From the NCBI GenBank assembly GCA_910587545.1, contig CAJUMI010000072.1:1-13036 (forward strand): 13,036 bases of DNA, read 5' to 3'. Both the position numbers and the translations under genes were made by a program. Below are positions 1 through 8,133 of this stretch, piece by piece (the stretch's first letter is position 1; every line of letters starts with the position of its first letter). Source of the DNA: an uncultured Muribaculaceae bacterium. Lineage in GTDB: Bacteria > Bacteroidota > Bacteroidia > Bacteroidales > Muribaculaceae. The notes beneath the pieces are model-generated. The model ran no database searches. It was given only the letters and a program-made list of their open reading frames with translations, and was not told the DNA's origin.

Positions 1-77
1 ATAGGTGCCAGCCCTAATTTTTGTCTGCGTCAAAAAGTTTTATCGGACAGCAATATTTTATAATTCTTCAATTTAAT

Positions 78-85
78 TACTTTTG
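78..85 (+). promoter_or_regulatory. Bacteroidetes -7-like element (TACTTTTG)
   Basis: TACTTTTG matches the Bacteroidetes primary sigma factor -7 consensus TAnnTTTG. No TTTG is present 19-21 bp upstream, only an AT-rich tract. No gene starts downstream, so if it is used it would transcribe the inverted-repeat element at 91-170. Such an 8-mer can occur by chance in AT-rich DNA. Confidence 0.3.
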
Positions 86-90
86 CATTG

Positions 91-170
91 CGTCTTTTTT
101 TTAACCCGCTTTTCATCATCGGTCATGTAGCTCGCTACACTCCCTCTTCTTCAAAGCGATTTAATCAAAA
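91..170. repeat. Imperfect inverted repeat with inner hairpin
   Basis: The outer arms TTAACCCGCTTT (101-112) and AAAGCGATTTAA (153-164) are imperfect inverted repeats, flanked by T-rich and A-rich tracts that extend the pairing. In the loop lies a perfect inner hairpin, TGTAG-CTCG-CTACA (126-139). The layered dyad looks like a dispersed intergenic palindromic element or a structured RNA. No second copy occurs in this window. Confidence 0.45.
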
Positions 171-277
171 ATTACACAACCTGAAATTTCACATCTGTTT
201 TTAAACAAGCGCTACACGGTTATAATCGACTTACCGAAGAAATCCGACAGCATTGCGAGGGTCGAGTTACGATAAAC

Positions 278-297
278 GTTTTACACAGATGTAAAAC
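278..297. repeat. Perfect 8-bp inverted repeat with 4-nt loop
   Basis: GTTTTACA, a CAGA loop and TGTAAAAC form a perfect 8-bp AT-rich dyad. It has no following T-run, so it is not a clear terminator. It could be a binding site for a dimeric regulator. A related half-site-like string (CACATCTGTTTT) occurs about 90 bp upstream. No gene assignment is possible. Confidence 0.35.
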
Positions 298-339
298 CGA
301 ATGATGTTTTTTACAACATTACTGTTATCGGGACGCTTG

Positions 340-630
340 CGCTCTTCCGGTACGGGAATTTTTTCGCATCCGATATAGAGGGTGTCGACCACGAAGTAGC
401 TTCGACCGACTGGAAGAAAACGCGTCGGTGTCAGTGAAGGGTTGCGGAAGAAGCTGCTTGATGACGGCGAGGTCGGAGTATGCGGTGAATTTCGAGAGCC
501 GGTAGCGGTAAAATGTTCCTCGACAAATCGGCGATCCTTTGCGTCAGGATTGGCGATAGCGTCAATCTCGTCGGCGATTTCATCTGATGAAGCGCCCCGG
601 TTTGGACAGACGAATCGCGGCTAACAGGCA
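340..630 (-). pseudogene. Possible frameshifted relic of a protein-coding gene
   Basis: On the minus strand, three protein-like segments appear in order but in different frames. They contain, for example, SSDEIADEIDAIANPD, then SKFTAYSDLAVIKQLLPQPF, then SYFVVDTLYIGCEKIPVPEE. Composition resembles coding DNA of this genome, and no single frame is open throughout. This suggests a small gene or C-terminal fragment degraded by indels. I do not recognise the family, and chance open stretches in GC-rich DNA remain possible. Confidence 0.25.
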
Positions 631-701
631 AAAAATAGTAAAAAAATGGGATAAAAAGTTTTTTATTTCCGGCATACGCCCCATAAGCGGAGAATAATTA
701 G

Positions 702-709
702 TAAATTTG
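702..709 (+). promoter_or_regulatory. Putative purH promoter -7 element (TAAATTTG)
   Basis: TAAATTTG matches TAnnTTTG and ends 29 bp before the purH ATG, giving a short leader of roughly 20-25 nt. No good -33 TTTG is seen at the expected spacing, so the upstream half is weak. Nothing like a Shine-Dalgarno lies before the ATG, which is common in Bacteroidetes. This promoter could serve purH and possibly read on into the mre cluster, whose first gene starts 52 bp after purH. Confidence 0.55.
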
Positions 710-738
710 CACTTCAAAACGTCAATCCAACTTCAATC

Positions 739-2277
739 ATGTCAGAAATTAAACCGATTCGCACCGCTTTGGTATCAGTCTACCACAAAGACGGCCTTGA
801 TGAAATTCTCCGCAAACTCCACGCCGACGGCGTAAAATTCTTATCCACAGGCGGCACACGCGCCTTTATCGAGTCACTCGGCATGCCCTGTGAGGCGGTA
901 GAAGACCTCACCGGATATCCCTCGATACTCGGCGGACGCGTCAAGACGCTCCACCCCAAAGTGTTCGGCGGAATTCTGACCCGACGCGACAACGAAAGCG
1001 ACCGCCGGCAGATCGAGCAGTATGAGATTCCGGCGATCGACCTTGTGATCGTCGATCTCTATCCCTTTGAGGCTACAGTAGCATCGGGCGCTCCACTCGA
1101 AGACATAATTGAAAAAATCGACATAGGCGGCATCTCGCTTATCCGCGCAGCTGCCAAGAACTATAACGACGTGGTCATCGTCGCTTCGAAGCAACAATAT
1201 CCTATTCTTGCAGGCATGCTCGACGCCCACGGCGCCACTTCGACTCCCGAAGAGAGACTGCTGCTGGCCAAAGAAGCGTTCGGCGTATCATCCCACTACG
1301 ACAGCGCCATCTTCAACTACTTCGACAAGACAGCCTGCGCGCCCGCCGCTCCGTCGGGCCTGCGTCTGGCCATCGACGGCGCCAAGCCCATGCGTTACGG
1401 CGAAAACCCCCATCAGGAAGGCTTCTTTTTCGGCGACTTCAATGCGATGTTCGACCAGCTCCATGGCAAAGACATATCCTATAACAATCTTCTCGACATC
1501 GATGCGGCAGTCTCGCTCATCGAAGAGTTCACCGACACGACAGTCGCCGTGCTCAAGCACAACAACGCCTGCGGCCTCGCTTCGCGCGACACCCTTCTTG
1601 ACGCATGGCGCGACGCTCTGGCCGGTGATCCGGTCTCGGCTTTCGGCGGCGTGATCATAACCAACCGTGAAATCGACGCATCCACAGCCCAAGAGATCAA
1701 CAAGATTTTCTTCGAGGTGATCATCGCTCCGGCCTACAGTGACGACGCTCTCGCCATACTCGAGCAGAAGAAAAACCGCATCATCCTCGTGCAAAAAGAA
1801 GGTCTGAAATCGACCCACAGCGTACGCACAATCCTCAACGGCGCCCTGATGCAGCAGCGCGACACCAAGATCGAGACTCCCGAAGACCTCAAACTCGTTG
1901 CCGGCGACAATCTGACTGACGAGCAGATCTCTGACATGCTCTTCGCCAACAAGATAGTGAAACATTCCAAGAGCAATGCCATCGTCCTCGCCCGCAACCG
2001 CATGCTTCTCGGCAGCGGCGTAGGCCAGACCTCGCGCGTTGACGCCCTGCGACACGCCATCGACAAAGCCAAATCGTTTGACCTCGATCTCAACGGCGCT
2101 GCGATGGCCTCCGACGCATTCTTCCCCTTCGCAGACTGCGTCGAGATAGCCCATAACGCCGGTGTCACCTCGGTGATACAACCCGGCGGCTCAATTCGCG
2201 ACACTGACTCTGTGGATTACTGCAAGGCCAACGGCATGACAATGGTCATGACCGGTTTCCGCCACTTCAAGCACTGA
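739..2277 (+). CDS. purH: Bifunctional AICAR transformylase / IMP cyclohydrolase
   Basis: This cytosolic enzyme catalyses the last two steps of de novo purine synthesis: formylation of AICAR by 10-formyl-tetrahydrofolate, then ring closure to IMP. The 512 residues match the usual family length (about 505-530). The N-terminal MGS-like cyclohydrolase domain (about 1-190) has STGGT (36-40) and GGRVKTLHPKV (65-75). The C-terminal transformylase domain (about 205-512) has MRYGENPHQ (218-226), the KHNNACG motif (273-279) with the catalytic Lys-His pair, GDPVSAFGG (296-304) and a typical end in GFRHFKH. The start is the first ATG after a -7 element. It precedes mreB by 52 bp on the same strand, an order common in Bacteroidales. 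Confidence 0.98.
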   Translation: MSEIKPIRTALVSVYHKDGLDEILRKLHADGVKFLSTGGTRAFIESLGMPCEAVEDLTGYPSILGGRVKTLHPKVFGGILTRRDNESDRRQIEQYEIPAIDLVIVDLYPFEATVASGAPLEDIIEKIDIGGISLIRAAAKNYNDVVIVASKQQYPILAGMLDAHGATSTPEERLLLAKEAFGVSSHYDSAIFNYFDKTACAPAAPSGLRLAIDGAKPMRYGENPHQEGFFFGDFNAMFDQLHGKDISYNNLLDIDAAVSLIEEFTDTTVAVLKHNNACGLASRDTLLDAWRDALAGDPVSAFGGVIITNREIDASTAQEINKIFFEVIIAPAYSDDALAILEQKKNRIILVQKEGLKSTHSVRTILNGALMQQRDTKIETPEDLKLVAGDNLTDEQISDMLFANKIVKHSKSNAIVLARNRMLLGSGVGQTSRVDALRHAIDKAKSFDLDLNGAAMASDAFFPFADCVEIAHNAGVTSVIQPGGSIRDTDSVDYCKANGMTMVMTGFRHFKH

Positions 2278-2329
2278 TCCGACAGGTCACAGACATATTT
2301 TTAACACCTCTCACCACCAACTGACACAA

Positions 2330-3349
2330 ATGAGACTATTCTCTCTGACAAAAGAAATAGCTATCGACCTTGGCACCGCCAACACGATTATCTATCACAA
2401 CGACAAGATCGTAATCAATGAACCGTCGATCGTCGCTCTCGACAACCGCACCGAAAAACTGATCGCTGTCGGCACAGAAGCCCATCTGATGGAAGGCAAG
2501 GCCCCCGTCGGCATACGCACAGTGCGCCCCCTACGCAAGGGCGTTATCGCTGACTTCAACGCCGCAGAGCTGATGATACGAGGCCTGGTCAAGAAAGCCA
2601 GCTCCAAGAACGGATGGTTCTCCCCCTCGCTCCGCATGGTTGTCGGCATTCCTTCAGGATCGACCGAAGTCGAGATCCGAGCCGTCCGAGACTCTTCGGA
2701 ACATGCCGACGGACGCGACGTCTACATGATTTACGAGCCGATGGCAGCCGCCCTCGGCATCGGCATTGACGTCGAGGCGCCCGAAGGAAACATGATCGTC
2801 GACATAGGCGGCGGCACAACCGAGATCGCCGTCATATCGCTGGGAGGCATCGTCAGCAACAAAAGCATACAGATCGCAGGCGACGACCTCACCGAGGACA
2901 TCCAGAACCACATGCGCCGCGCCCACAACATCAAAGTCGGAGTGCGCACGGCCGAGCAGATCAAGATGAACGTCGGATCAGCGCTCACCGAACTCGACAA
3001 TCCGCCCGAGGACTTCGTTGTCCACGGCCCCAACGTGATGACAGCCCTGCCTATGGAAGTGCTTGTCACTTATCAGGAGATCAGCCACTGCATAGAAAAG
3101 ACCATATCCAAGATCGAGGCTGCCGTGCTCGGCGCCCTCGAACAGACTCCTCCCGAGCTCTACGCCGACATCGTGCGCAACGGCATCTACCTCGCCGGCG
3201 GCGGCGCGATGCTGCGCGGACTCGACAAACGTCTGACTGACAAAATCGGCATCCAGTTCCACATCGCCGAAGACCCTCTGCTCGCTGTAGCCCGCGGTAC
3301 TAACGTGGCGCTCAAGAATATCTCCAAGTTCTCGTTCCTGATCCGATAA
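2330..3349 (+). CDS. mreB: Rod shape-determining protein MreB (actin-like)
   Basis: MreB is the bacterial actin homologue that forms membrane-associated filaments and directs the elongasome during lateral wall growth. The 339 residues show the full ATPase fold: phosphate-1 loop in IAIDLGTANT (10-19), the VGIPSG segment (105-110), EPMAAALG (136-143), phosphate-2 loop DIGGGTTE (158-165) and the adenosine motif LAGGGAMLRGLD (288-299). The hydrophobic N-terminus (MRLFSLTKE) fits membrane docking. It is the first gene of the mreB-mreC-mreD-mrdA-rodA cluster. No clear promoter was seen in the 52-bp gap after purH, so it may share purH transcription. Confidence 0.98.
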   Translation: MRLFSLTKEIAIDLGTANTIIYHNDKIVINEPSIVALDNRTEKLIAVGTEAHLMEGKAPVGIRTVRPLRKGVIADFNAAELMIRGLVKKASSKNGWFSPSLRMVVGIPSGSTEVEIRAVRDSSEHADGRDVYMIYEPMAAALGIGIDVEAPEGNMIVDIGGGTTEIAVISLGGIVSNKSIQIAGDDLTEDIQNHMRRAHNIKVGVRTAEQIKMNVGSALTELDNPPEDFVVHGPNVMTALPMEVLVTYQEISHCIEKTISKIEAAVLGALEQTPPELYADIVRNGIYLAGGGAMLRGLDKRLTDKIGIQFHIAEDPLLAVARGTNVALKNISKFSFLIR

Positions 3350-3356
3350 CGATTGC

Positions 3357-3362
3357 GGAGGA
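3357..3362 (+). promoter_or_regulatory. Shine-Dalgarno for the mreC GTG start
   Basis: GGAGGA lies 7 nt before the GTG at 3370. An in-frame TAG at 3364-3366 rules out any earlier start, so this site fixes the mreC start at GTG. A strong Shine-Dalgarno is notable in a Bacteroidetes genome, where most genes lack one. Confidence 0.7.
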
Positions 3363-3369
3363 TTAGCCC

Positions 3370-4236
3370 GTGCGAGAGTTATTCGACTTCTTTATCCGCA
3401 ACAGCAAGTGGTTTGTCTACGCCTTTTTTGTCGTGGCAAGCTGCATGTTGTTGTTTCAGGGCAATCCCTATCAACACCATGTCTACCTGACATCGGCCAA
3501 TGCCGTCAGTTCGGCCGTATACGAGGCCGGCAGCAACGTGACATCGTATTTCAATCTTCGCGACATCAACGAGGACCTAAACCGCCGCAACGCCGCGCTC
3601 GAGAAAGAGGTGATCAACCTGCGTGAGAAACTGCAGCAATACGCCGAGGTCGAATTCAGCGACACCCTGGTTCCCGATTCAGTCGTCGACCACTTCGATT
3701 TCATCGTGGCACACGTCATCAACAACAGCATATCCAAGCCCTACAACTATCTGACCATCGACAAAGGCTCCGACGACGGCGTCAGGGCAGAGCTCGGCGT
3801 CATTGACCAGAATGGAGTTGTCGGCATAGTCAGCGTGGTAGGCAAGAAGAACGCACGGGTAATCTCGCTGCTCAACCCTAACCTGAGACTCTCGTGCAAG
3901 ATCAAGAACAGCGACCACTTCGGATCACTGGTCTGGGACGGCAACGACCCTACAATGGCTCTGCTCGAAGAGCTGCCGCGACATACTGTCTACAACCCTG
4001 GCGACACCATCGTGACGAGCGGCTACTCGGCTGTCTTCCCCCCGGGGCTGCCGGTGGGCATCATCCTTGACGACAACCGCGACCACAACGAAAACTTCTT
4101 CACTCTGAAGATAAGGCTGTTTGCCGACTTCGCCGCCCTCGGCAACGTGCAGATCGTGACAAACAATTACAGCGAAGAGCTCACCGCCATAGAGCACCGC
4201 GACTCCGGCAACGATAAAAACAGGCGCAGACAATGA
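3370..4236 (+). CDS. mreC: Rod shape-determining protein MreC
   Basis: MreC is an inner-membrane protein whose periplasmic part links MreB/MreD to PBP2 and activates the elongasome. The 288 residues show a short cytosolic N-terminus, one membrane helix (about 13-30), a coiled coil (about 63-92, pattern NEDLNRRNAALEKE) for dimerisation, then the beta-rich periplasmic domain. That domain has NYLTIDKGSDDGV and a late TSGYSAVFPPGLPVG motif typical of the family. The C-terminal tail is rich in Asn, Arg and Lys. It starts with GTG behind a clear Shine-Dalgarno. The stop overlaps the mreD start (ATGA), indicating coupled translation. Confidence 0.96.
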   Translation: MRELFDFFIRNSKWFVYAFFVVASCMLLFQGNPYQHHVYLTSANAVSSAVYEAGSNVTSYFNLRDINEDLNRRNAALEKEVINLREKLQQYAEVEFSDTLVPDSVVDHFDFIVAHVINNSISKPYNYLTIDKGSDDGVRAELGVIDQNGVVGIVSVVGKKNARVISLLNPNLRLSCKIKNSDHFGSLVWDGNDPTMALLEELPRHTVYNPGDTIVTSGYSAVFPPGLPVGIILDDNRDHNENFFTLKIRLFADFAALGNVQIVTNNYSEELTAIEHRDSGNDKNRRRQ

Positions 4237-4742
4237 GCAAGACCGTCATAACACTGATTGCACTGTTTCTGGTGCTCGTGCCAGCGCAGGCTGTGATTTT
4301 CAACAACCTGATTCTCTTCAACGTCGCGCTTCCGCTGGTATTCATCTATCTGATCATCAGTCTGCCGATGACTCTCGGCACCAACTGGGCAGTGACGATC
4401 GGCTTCATCACAGGCCTGTCGGTCGACATTTTCTCCGACACTCCGGGCATGAATGCACTCGCGTGCACCAACCTCGCCTTCATGCGCAAGCCTGTATATC
4501 ACCTCTACATGTCCTACGACGACGATCTGTCAGGTATGCGCCCTTCGATCGCCACAATGGGATCGGCAGCCTACTTCAAATATCTGCTCACTATGGTTGC
4601 CGCCTACTGCTTCATGCTCTTCGTAATCGAGGCATTCCAGTTCTTCAATTTCCGGCTGATGCTGATGCGCACAGTCTTCAGCTCAGCATTCACGTTTATT
4701 ATAATCTACGCTATCGACAGCCTCTCCTTTAAACGGTCGTGA
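4233..4742 (+). CDS. mreD: Rod shape-determining protein MreD
   Basis: This is a small, very hydrophobic protein of 169 residues with about five predicted membrane helices. Examples are the N-terminal ITLIALFLVLVPAQAVIF segment and the LTMVAAYCFMLFVIEAF and FTFIIIYAI stretches. MreD has low sequence conservation, and the call rests on size, topology and position between mreC and mrdA. A conserved-looking loop, GLSVDIFSDTPGMNALACT, matches the MreD family pattern. It overlaps mreC by 4 nt (ATGA) and mrdA by 4 nt (GTGA). It probably acts with MreC in positioning the PBP2-RodA synthase. Confidence 0.93.
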   Translation: MSKTVITLIALFLVLVPAQAVIFNNLILFNVALPLVFIYLIISLPMTLGTNWAVTIGFITGLSVDIFSDTPGMNALACTNLAFMRKPVYHLYMSYDDDLSGMRPSIATMGSAAYFKYLLTMVAAYCFMLFVIEAFQFFNFRLMLMRTVFSSAFTFIIIYAIDSLSFKRS

Positions 4743-6592
4743 GAAAAAACTACAACTTAGAGAAACGAAAATATATAATCGGCGGCTTTATATTCCTGAT
4801 CGCCCTGATATACCTTGTCAGGCTATTTGACCTGCAGATACAGGACGGACGCTACAAAGCCTCGGCCGACTCCAACGCTTTCCTTAAAAAAACAATCTAT
4901 CCGTCGCGCGGTCTTATATACGACCGCAACGGCGAACTGGTGGTCTACAACCAGCCCGCCTACGACGTGATGCTCATACCCCGCGACGTAGAACCATTTG
5001 ACACCATCGACTTCTGCCGCACTCTCAACATCACTCCCGAGCAGCTCGTCAAACGCTTTGCCGACATGCGCGACAGACGTCTTAATCCCGGCTATTCGTC
5101 CTACACTCCGCAGCGCCTCATTGCCCAGCTCTCCTCGCAGGACTATGGCCGCCTGCAGGAAAAACTCTACCGCTTTCCCGGTTTTTTTATCCAGAAGCGC
5201 ATACTCCGGCAGTACAACCACCCGACGGCAGCCAATGTGCTGGGCAACATCCGTGAAGTCTCAGCCAAGGACATCGAGAACGACGACTACTATGCTGCCG
5301 GAGACTACACCGGAGACCTCGGCGTCGAAAAGAGCTACGAAACCATTCTGAGAGGCCGCAAAGGCGTCGAGATACTCATCCGCGACGCTCGCGGACGCAT
5401 ACAGGGACGCTACGATGACGGCGCACACGACATCGAACCCGTCTCGGGCCGCGACCTCAAACTGAGCCTCGACATACGGTTGCAGGAGTACGCCGAGTCA
5501 CTGCTCGTCGGCAAACGCGGCGCCGTCGTCGCCATCGAACCTATGACCGGCGAAATACTCTGCATGGCGTCAAACCCCACCTACGATCCCCGTCTCCTCG
5601 TCGGCCGCGAGCGTGGCGACAACTACAAGGCGCTCCTTCAGGACGAGAGCTTTCCGCTGTTTGACCGTGCCATACAAGCCTCGTATCCGCCCGGTTCGAC
5701 ATTCAAGCCCACCCAGGGCTTAATCCTGCTCGAGGAAGGCATCATCGACCTCAACACCACTTTCCCCTGCCACGGCGGCTATATCAACGGCGGCCTGAAA
5801 GTAGGCTGCCACCCCCACCCCGCTCCGATACCCCTGAAACCAGCCCTTCAGACGTCGTGCAACGCCTACTTCTGCTGGGGCTTCAAATCGATGATCGACC
5901 GCCGTTCAAAGTACGGCTCCTCGGCAGCAGCGTTTGAGGTATGGAAAAACCACCTTGTGTCAATGGGCTACGGATACAGGCTCGGCGTCGATCTGCCGGG
6001 CGAGACACGCGGCTTCATCCCCAATGCCAAATTCTACGACAAATTCTACAAGGAAGGACGCTGGAGCGCCAACACCATCATATCCGTGTCCATCGGTCAG
6101 GGCGAAATCCTTTCGACCCCGATGCAGATTGCCAACCTCGGCGCCACCATAGCCAACCGCGGATGGTTCATCACGCCTCACGTGGTAAAAGAGATCCAGG
6201 ACACGGTCATCGACAGCCGCTATCTCGAACGCCGGTTCCCTACTGTCCACGAGAAATGGTTTGAACATGTAGCCGAGGGAATGCGTATGGCTGTCACCGG
6301 CGGCACTTGCCGCCGGGCTGCCTTAGCCGACATCGAAGTCGCAGGAAAGACAGGCACTGCCCAGAACCCCCACGGCAACGACCACTCGGCTTTTATGGGC
6401 TTCGCCCCTTACAACAACCCGAAGATCGCCATTGCGGTCTACGTGGAGAACGGTGGATGGGGAGCGACCTACGGCGTGCCGATAGGCAGCCTCGTAATGG
6501 AAAAATATCTCAAAGGCTCCATCGCCCCCGAACGCAAAGCGATGGAACAACAGATGCTGAATTCAACCATCTACTATGCAAAGAAGAAGTGA
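4739..6592 (+). CDS. mrdA: Penicillin-binding protein 2 (elongasome transpeptidase)
   Basis: This is a monofunctional class B PBP that crosslinks peptidoglycan during elongation in partnership with RodA. It has 617 residues: one N-terminal membrane helix (about 12-31), a pedestal/dimerisation domain starting at PSRGLIYDRNG (55-65), and a transpeptidase domain with all three active-site motifs. These are S320-T-F-K323 (nucleophile Ser and Lys), S373-C-N375, and K537-T-G539 in AGKTGTAQ. Other family marks are GVEKSYE (195-201) and IGQGEILSTPMQ (452-463). The start is GTG, overlapping the mreD stop as GTGA. The 3' end overlaps rodA by 17 nt. Beta-lactams of the mecillinam type would be expected to target it (family knowledge). 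Confidence 0.97.
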   Translation: MRKNYNLEKRKYIIGGFIFLIALIYLVRLFDLQIQDGRYKASADSNAFLKKTIYPSRGLIYDRNGELVVYNQPAYDVMLIPRDVEPFDTIDFCRTLNITPEQLVKRFADMRDRRLNPGYSSYTPQRLIAQLSSQDYGRLQEKLYRFPGFFIQKRILRQYNHPTAANVLGNIREVSAKDIENDDYYAAGDYTGDLGVEKSYETILRGRKGVEILIRDARGRIQGRYDDGAHDIEPVSGRDLKLSLDIRLQEYAESLLVGKRGAVVAIEPMTGEILCMASNPTYDPRLLVGRERGDNYKALLQDESFPLFDRAIQASYPPGSTFKPTQGLILLEEGIIDLNTTFPCHGGYINGGLKVGCHPHPAPIPLKPALQTSCNAYFCWGFKSMIDRRSKYGSSAAAFEVWKNHLVSMGYGYRLGVDLPGETRGFIPNAKFYDKFYKEGRWSANTIISVSIGQGEILSTPMQIANLGATIANRGWFITPHVVKEIQDTVIDSRYLERRFPTVHEKWFEHVAEGMRMAVTGGTCRRAALADIEVAGKTGTAQNPHGNDHSAFMGFAPYNNPKIAIAVYVENGGWGATYGVPIGSLVMEKYLKGSIAPERKAMEQQMLNSTIYYAKKK

Positions 6593-8033
6593 GACATCGT
6601 CAATTCTGCGCAACATCGACTGGACCACGGTGCTGATCTACCTCGCCATGGTGATATGCGGTGTGCTGAGCATCTACGCCGCAAGCTACGACTTCGACGA
6701 AGCAAGCATATTTTCGGCTGATGAATTCTCGGGAAAGCAGATACGCTGGATCGGTCTGGCGTTCGCTCTGAGTTTTGTGATCCTGCTGATCAACGCCCGC
6801 ATGTATGAGACCTATGCCTATCCGATCTATCTCTTTGTGCTTCTGCTACTTCTTATCACGCCCTTCGTTGCCCACGACATCAAGGGTTCCAGATCGTGGA
6901 TATCATTCGGATCGATGAGTCTCCAGCCGGCAGAGTTCGCCAAATTTGCTACAGCCCTGGCCCTGGCCAAACTGTTCAGCGGCTACCAGTTTGTCCTGAA
7001 CGCCAAATTCTCCAACTACGTCATGGCCATCGGCATAATCGTTCTGCCGGTCATACTGATCCTCGCCCAGAACGAGACCGGCTCGGCGCTTACATTCATG
7101 GCGCTGTTCTTCGTGCTCTATCGCGAAGGCATGAGCGGACTTATCCTGTTTGCCGCATTGCTGTCAGTGGTCATCTTTGTCGTGGCCGTGAAATTCACCG
7201 AGACCGCAGTATTCGGCATCCCGACGGGCGAGTTCGTCATCATGCTCATCATAGCCGTGGTTATGATCGGCATGTCGGTAATATACTCTCGCCGCGGCGA
7301 GATAGGCCGCAACCTGCTGATATGGTTTGCGGCCGTAGGACTGACCGAATGGGTGCTGACAGGACCAATGGACAAAGAAATACCCGCGCTCGCGATATCG
7401 CTCGGCGCGATATTCGTGGCATGCGTCTACCTGATAGTCGAGTCTGTGCGCCGCCGCCGCAGAAAGATACTGATCGCCTGCGGTGCAGCGGTCTTCTCTG
7501 TCGGCTTCATGTTTTCCGTCAATTTTGCCTTCAATCAGCTGCAGCCCCACCAGCAGCAGCGCATCAAGGTTGTGCTCGGCATCGAGGAGGACCTTCGAGG
7601 AGCCGGCTACAACGTCAACCAGTCGAAAATCGCCATCGGATCGGGCGGATTTTTCGGCAAAGGTTTTCTCAACGGCACTCAGACCAAGCTGAAATACGTT
7701 CCCGAACAACACACCGACTTCATCTTCTGCACCATAGGCGAAGAGGAAGGTTTCGCCGGGGCTCTTGTCGTCATAGCCCTCTATCTCGCCCTCATATTGA
7801 GGATAATATCCATTGCCGAACGCCAGACCAAGACCTTCGGACGAGTGTATGCCTACTGCGTGGCCTCTTATCTGATCTTCCATTTCTGCATCAACATCGG
7901 CATGGTCATAGGCCTATGCCCGGTGATCGGCATACCGCTGCCATTCTTTTCCTATGGGGGATCGTCGCTGTGGGGCTTCACAATCCTGCTCTTTATCCTT
8001 CTCAAACTCGACTCAGCCCGCCGCGCCAACTGA
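6576..8033 (+). CDS. rodA: SEDS peptidoglycan glycosyltransferase RodA
   Basis: RodA polymerises lipid II into glycan strands during cell elongation and works as a complex with PBP2. It has 485 residues and many membrane helices. SEDS marks include KGSRSWISFGSMSLQPAEFAK (103-123), NETGSALTF (166-174), the loop EEDLRGAGYNVNQSKIAIGSGG (337-358) with the likely catalytic Asp339, the PEQHTDFIF segment (376-384), and PFFSYGGSS near the end. Compared with the roughly 370-residue proteobacterial RodA it has about 100 extra residues (about 185-300), which include hydrophobic helices and the basic cluster VRRRRRK. Long forms are usual in Bacteroidales as far as I know. The ATG lies inside mrdA (17-nt overlap). 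It ends the operon. Confidence 0.97.
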   Translation: MQRRSETSSILRNIDWTTVLIYLAMVICGVLSIYAASYDFDEASIFSADEFSGKQIRWIGLAFALSFVILLINARMYETYAYPIYLFVLLLLLITPFVAHDIKGSRSWISFGSMSLQPAEFAKFATALALAKLFSGYQFVLNAKFSNYVMAIGIIVLPVILILAQNETGSALTFMALFFVLYREGMSGLILFAALLSVVIFVVAVKFTETAVFGIPTGEFVIMLIIAVVMIGMSVIYSRRGEIGRNLLIWFAAVGLTEWVLTGPMDKEIPALAISLGAIFVACVYLIVESVRRRRRKILIACGAAVFSVGFMFSVNFAFNQLQPHQQQRIKVVLGIEEDLRGAGYNVNQSKIAIGSGGFFGKGFLNGTQTKLKYVPEQHTDFIFCTIGEEEGFAGALVVIALYLALILRIISIAERQTKTFGRVYAYCVASYLIFHFCINIGMVIGLCPVIGIPLPFFSYGGSSLWGFTILLFILLKLDSARRAN

Positions 8034-8043
8034 CAGATTCATA

Positions 8044-8057
8044 GTCGCGTCAGCGAC
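8044..8057 (+). terminator. Short GC hairpin after rodA
   Basis: GTCGC-GTCA-GCGAC is a perfect 5-bp stem with a 4-nt loop, 10 bp after the rodA stop. There is no T-run behind it, so it is at best a weak or factor-dependent end signal for the mre operon. Confidence 0.25.
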
Positions 8058-8073
8058 CACTGCGTCCGGTCAA

Positions 8074-8133
8074 AACATGTTATAAATCATATAAAATAAT
8101 TCGCGGAAACGATTTCGGGAGATGTTGTTGCGA
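8074..8133 (+). repeat. Degenerate copy of the RHS promoter block (copy 1)
   Basis: The first 46 bases align with 8905-8950 with 38 identities, including a shared AACATGTTATAAA start and a TTTCGGG end. The similarity continues through TGTT...TGCGA. In this copy the -33 TTTG has become TTCG and the -7 has become TGTTGTTG, so it is probably inactive. It overlaps the 3' end of the minus-strand gene at 8087-8662. It may mark the former start of another RHS-type gene, or one side of an insertion. Confidence 0.6.

Larger units (their letters stand above)
1..738. other. Intergenic region upstream of purH, no intact gene
   Basis: No reading frame here looks like an intact gene. The stretch contains a Bacteroidetes -7-like element (78-85), an imperfect inverted repeat with an inner hairpin (about 91-170), an 8-bp hairpin (278-297), a possible decayed minus-strand gene (about 340-630) and the putative purH promoter (702-709). 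The left part is AT-rich and the part around 340-610 is more GC-rich, like the coding regions of this genome, which fits a relic of former coding sequence. Confidence 0.6.

Noticed and set aside
1288..2181. Long minus-strand open frame (297 codons) across purH
   Set aside because: It is the antisense of conserved purH codons in GC-rich DNA, and its product shows no domain.
7164..7883. 239-codon minus-strand frame in rodA
   Set aside because: It is the antisense shadow of rodA, with no promoter or recognisable motif.
6896..8044. 382-codon plus-strand frame inside rodA
   Set aside because: It overlaps rodA in another frame, is extremely rich in Arg and His, and has no domain; rodA is clearly the real gene.
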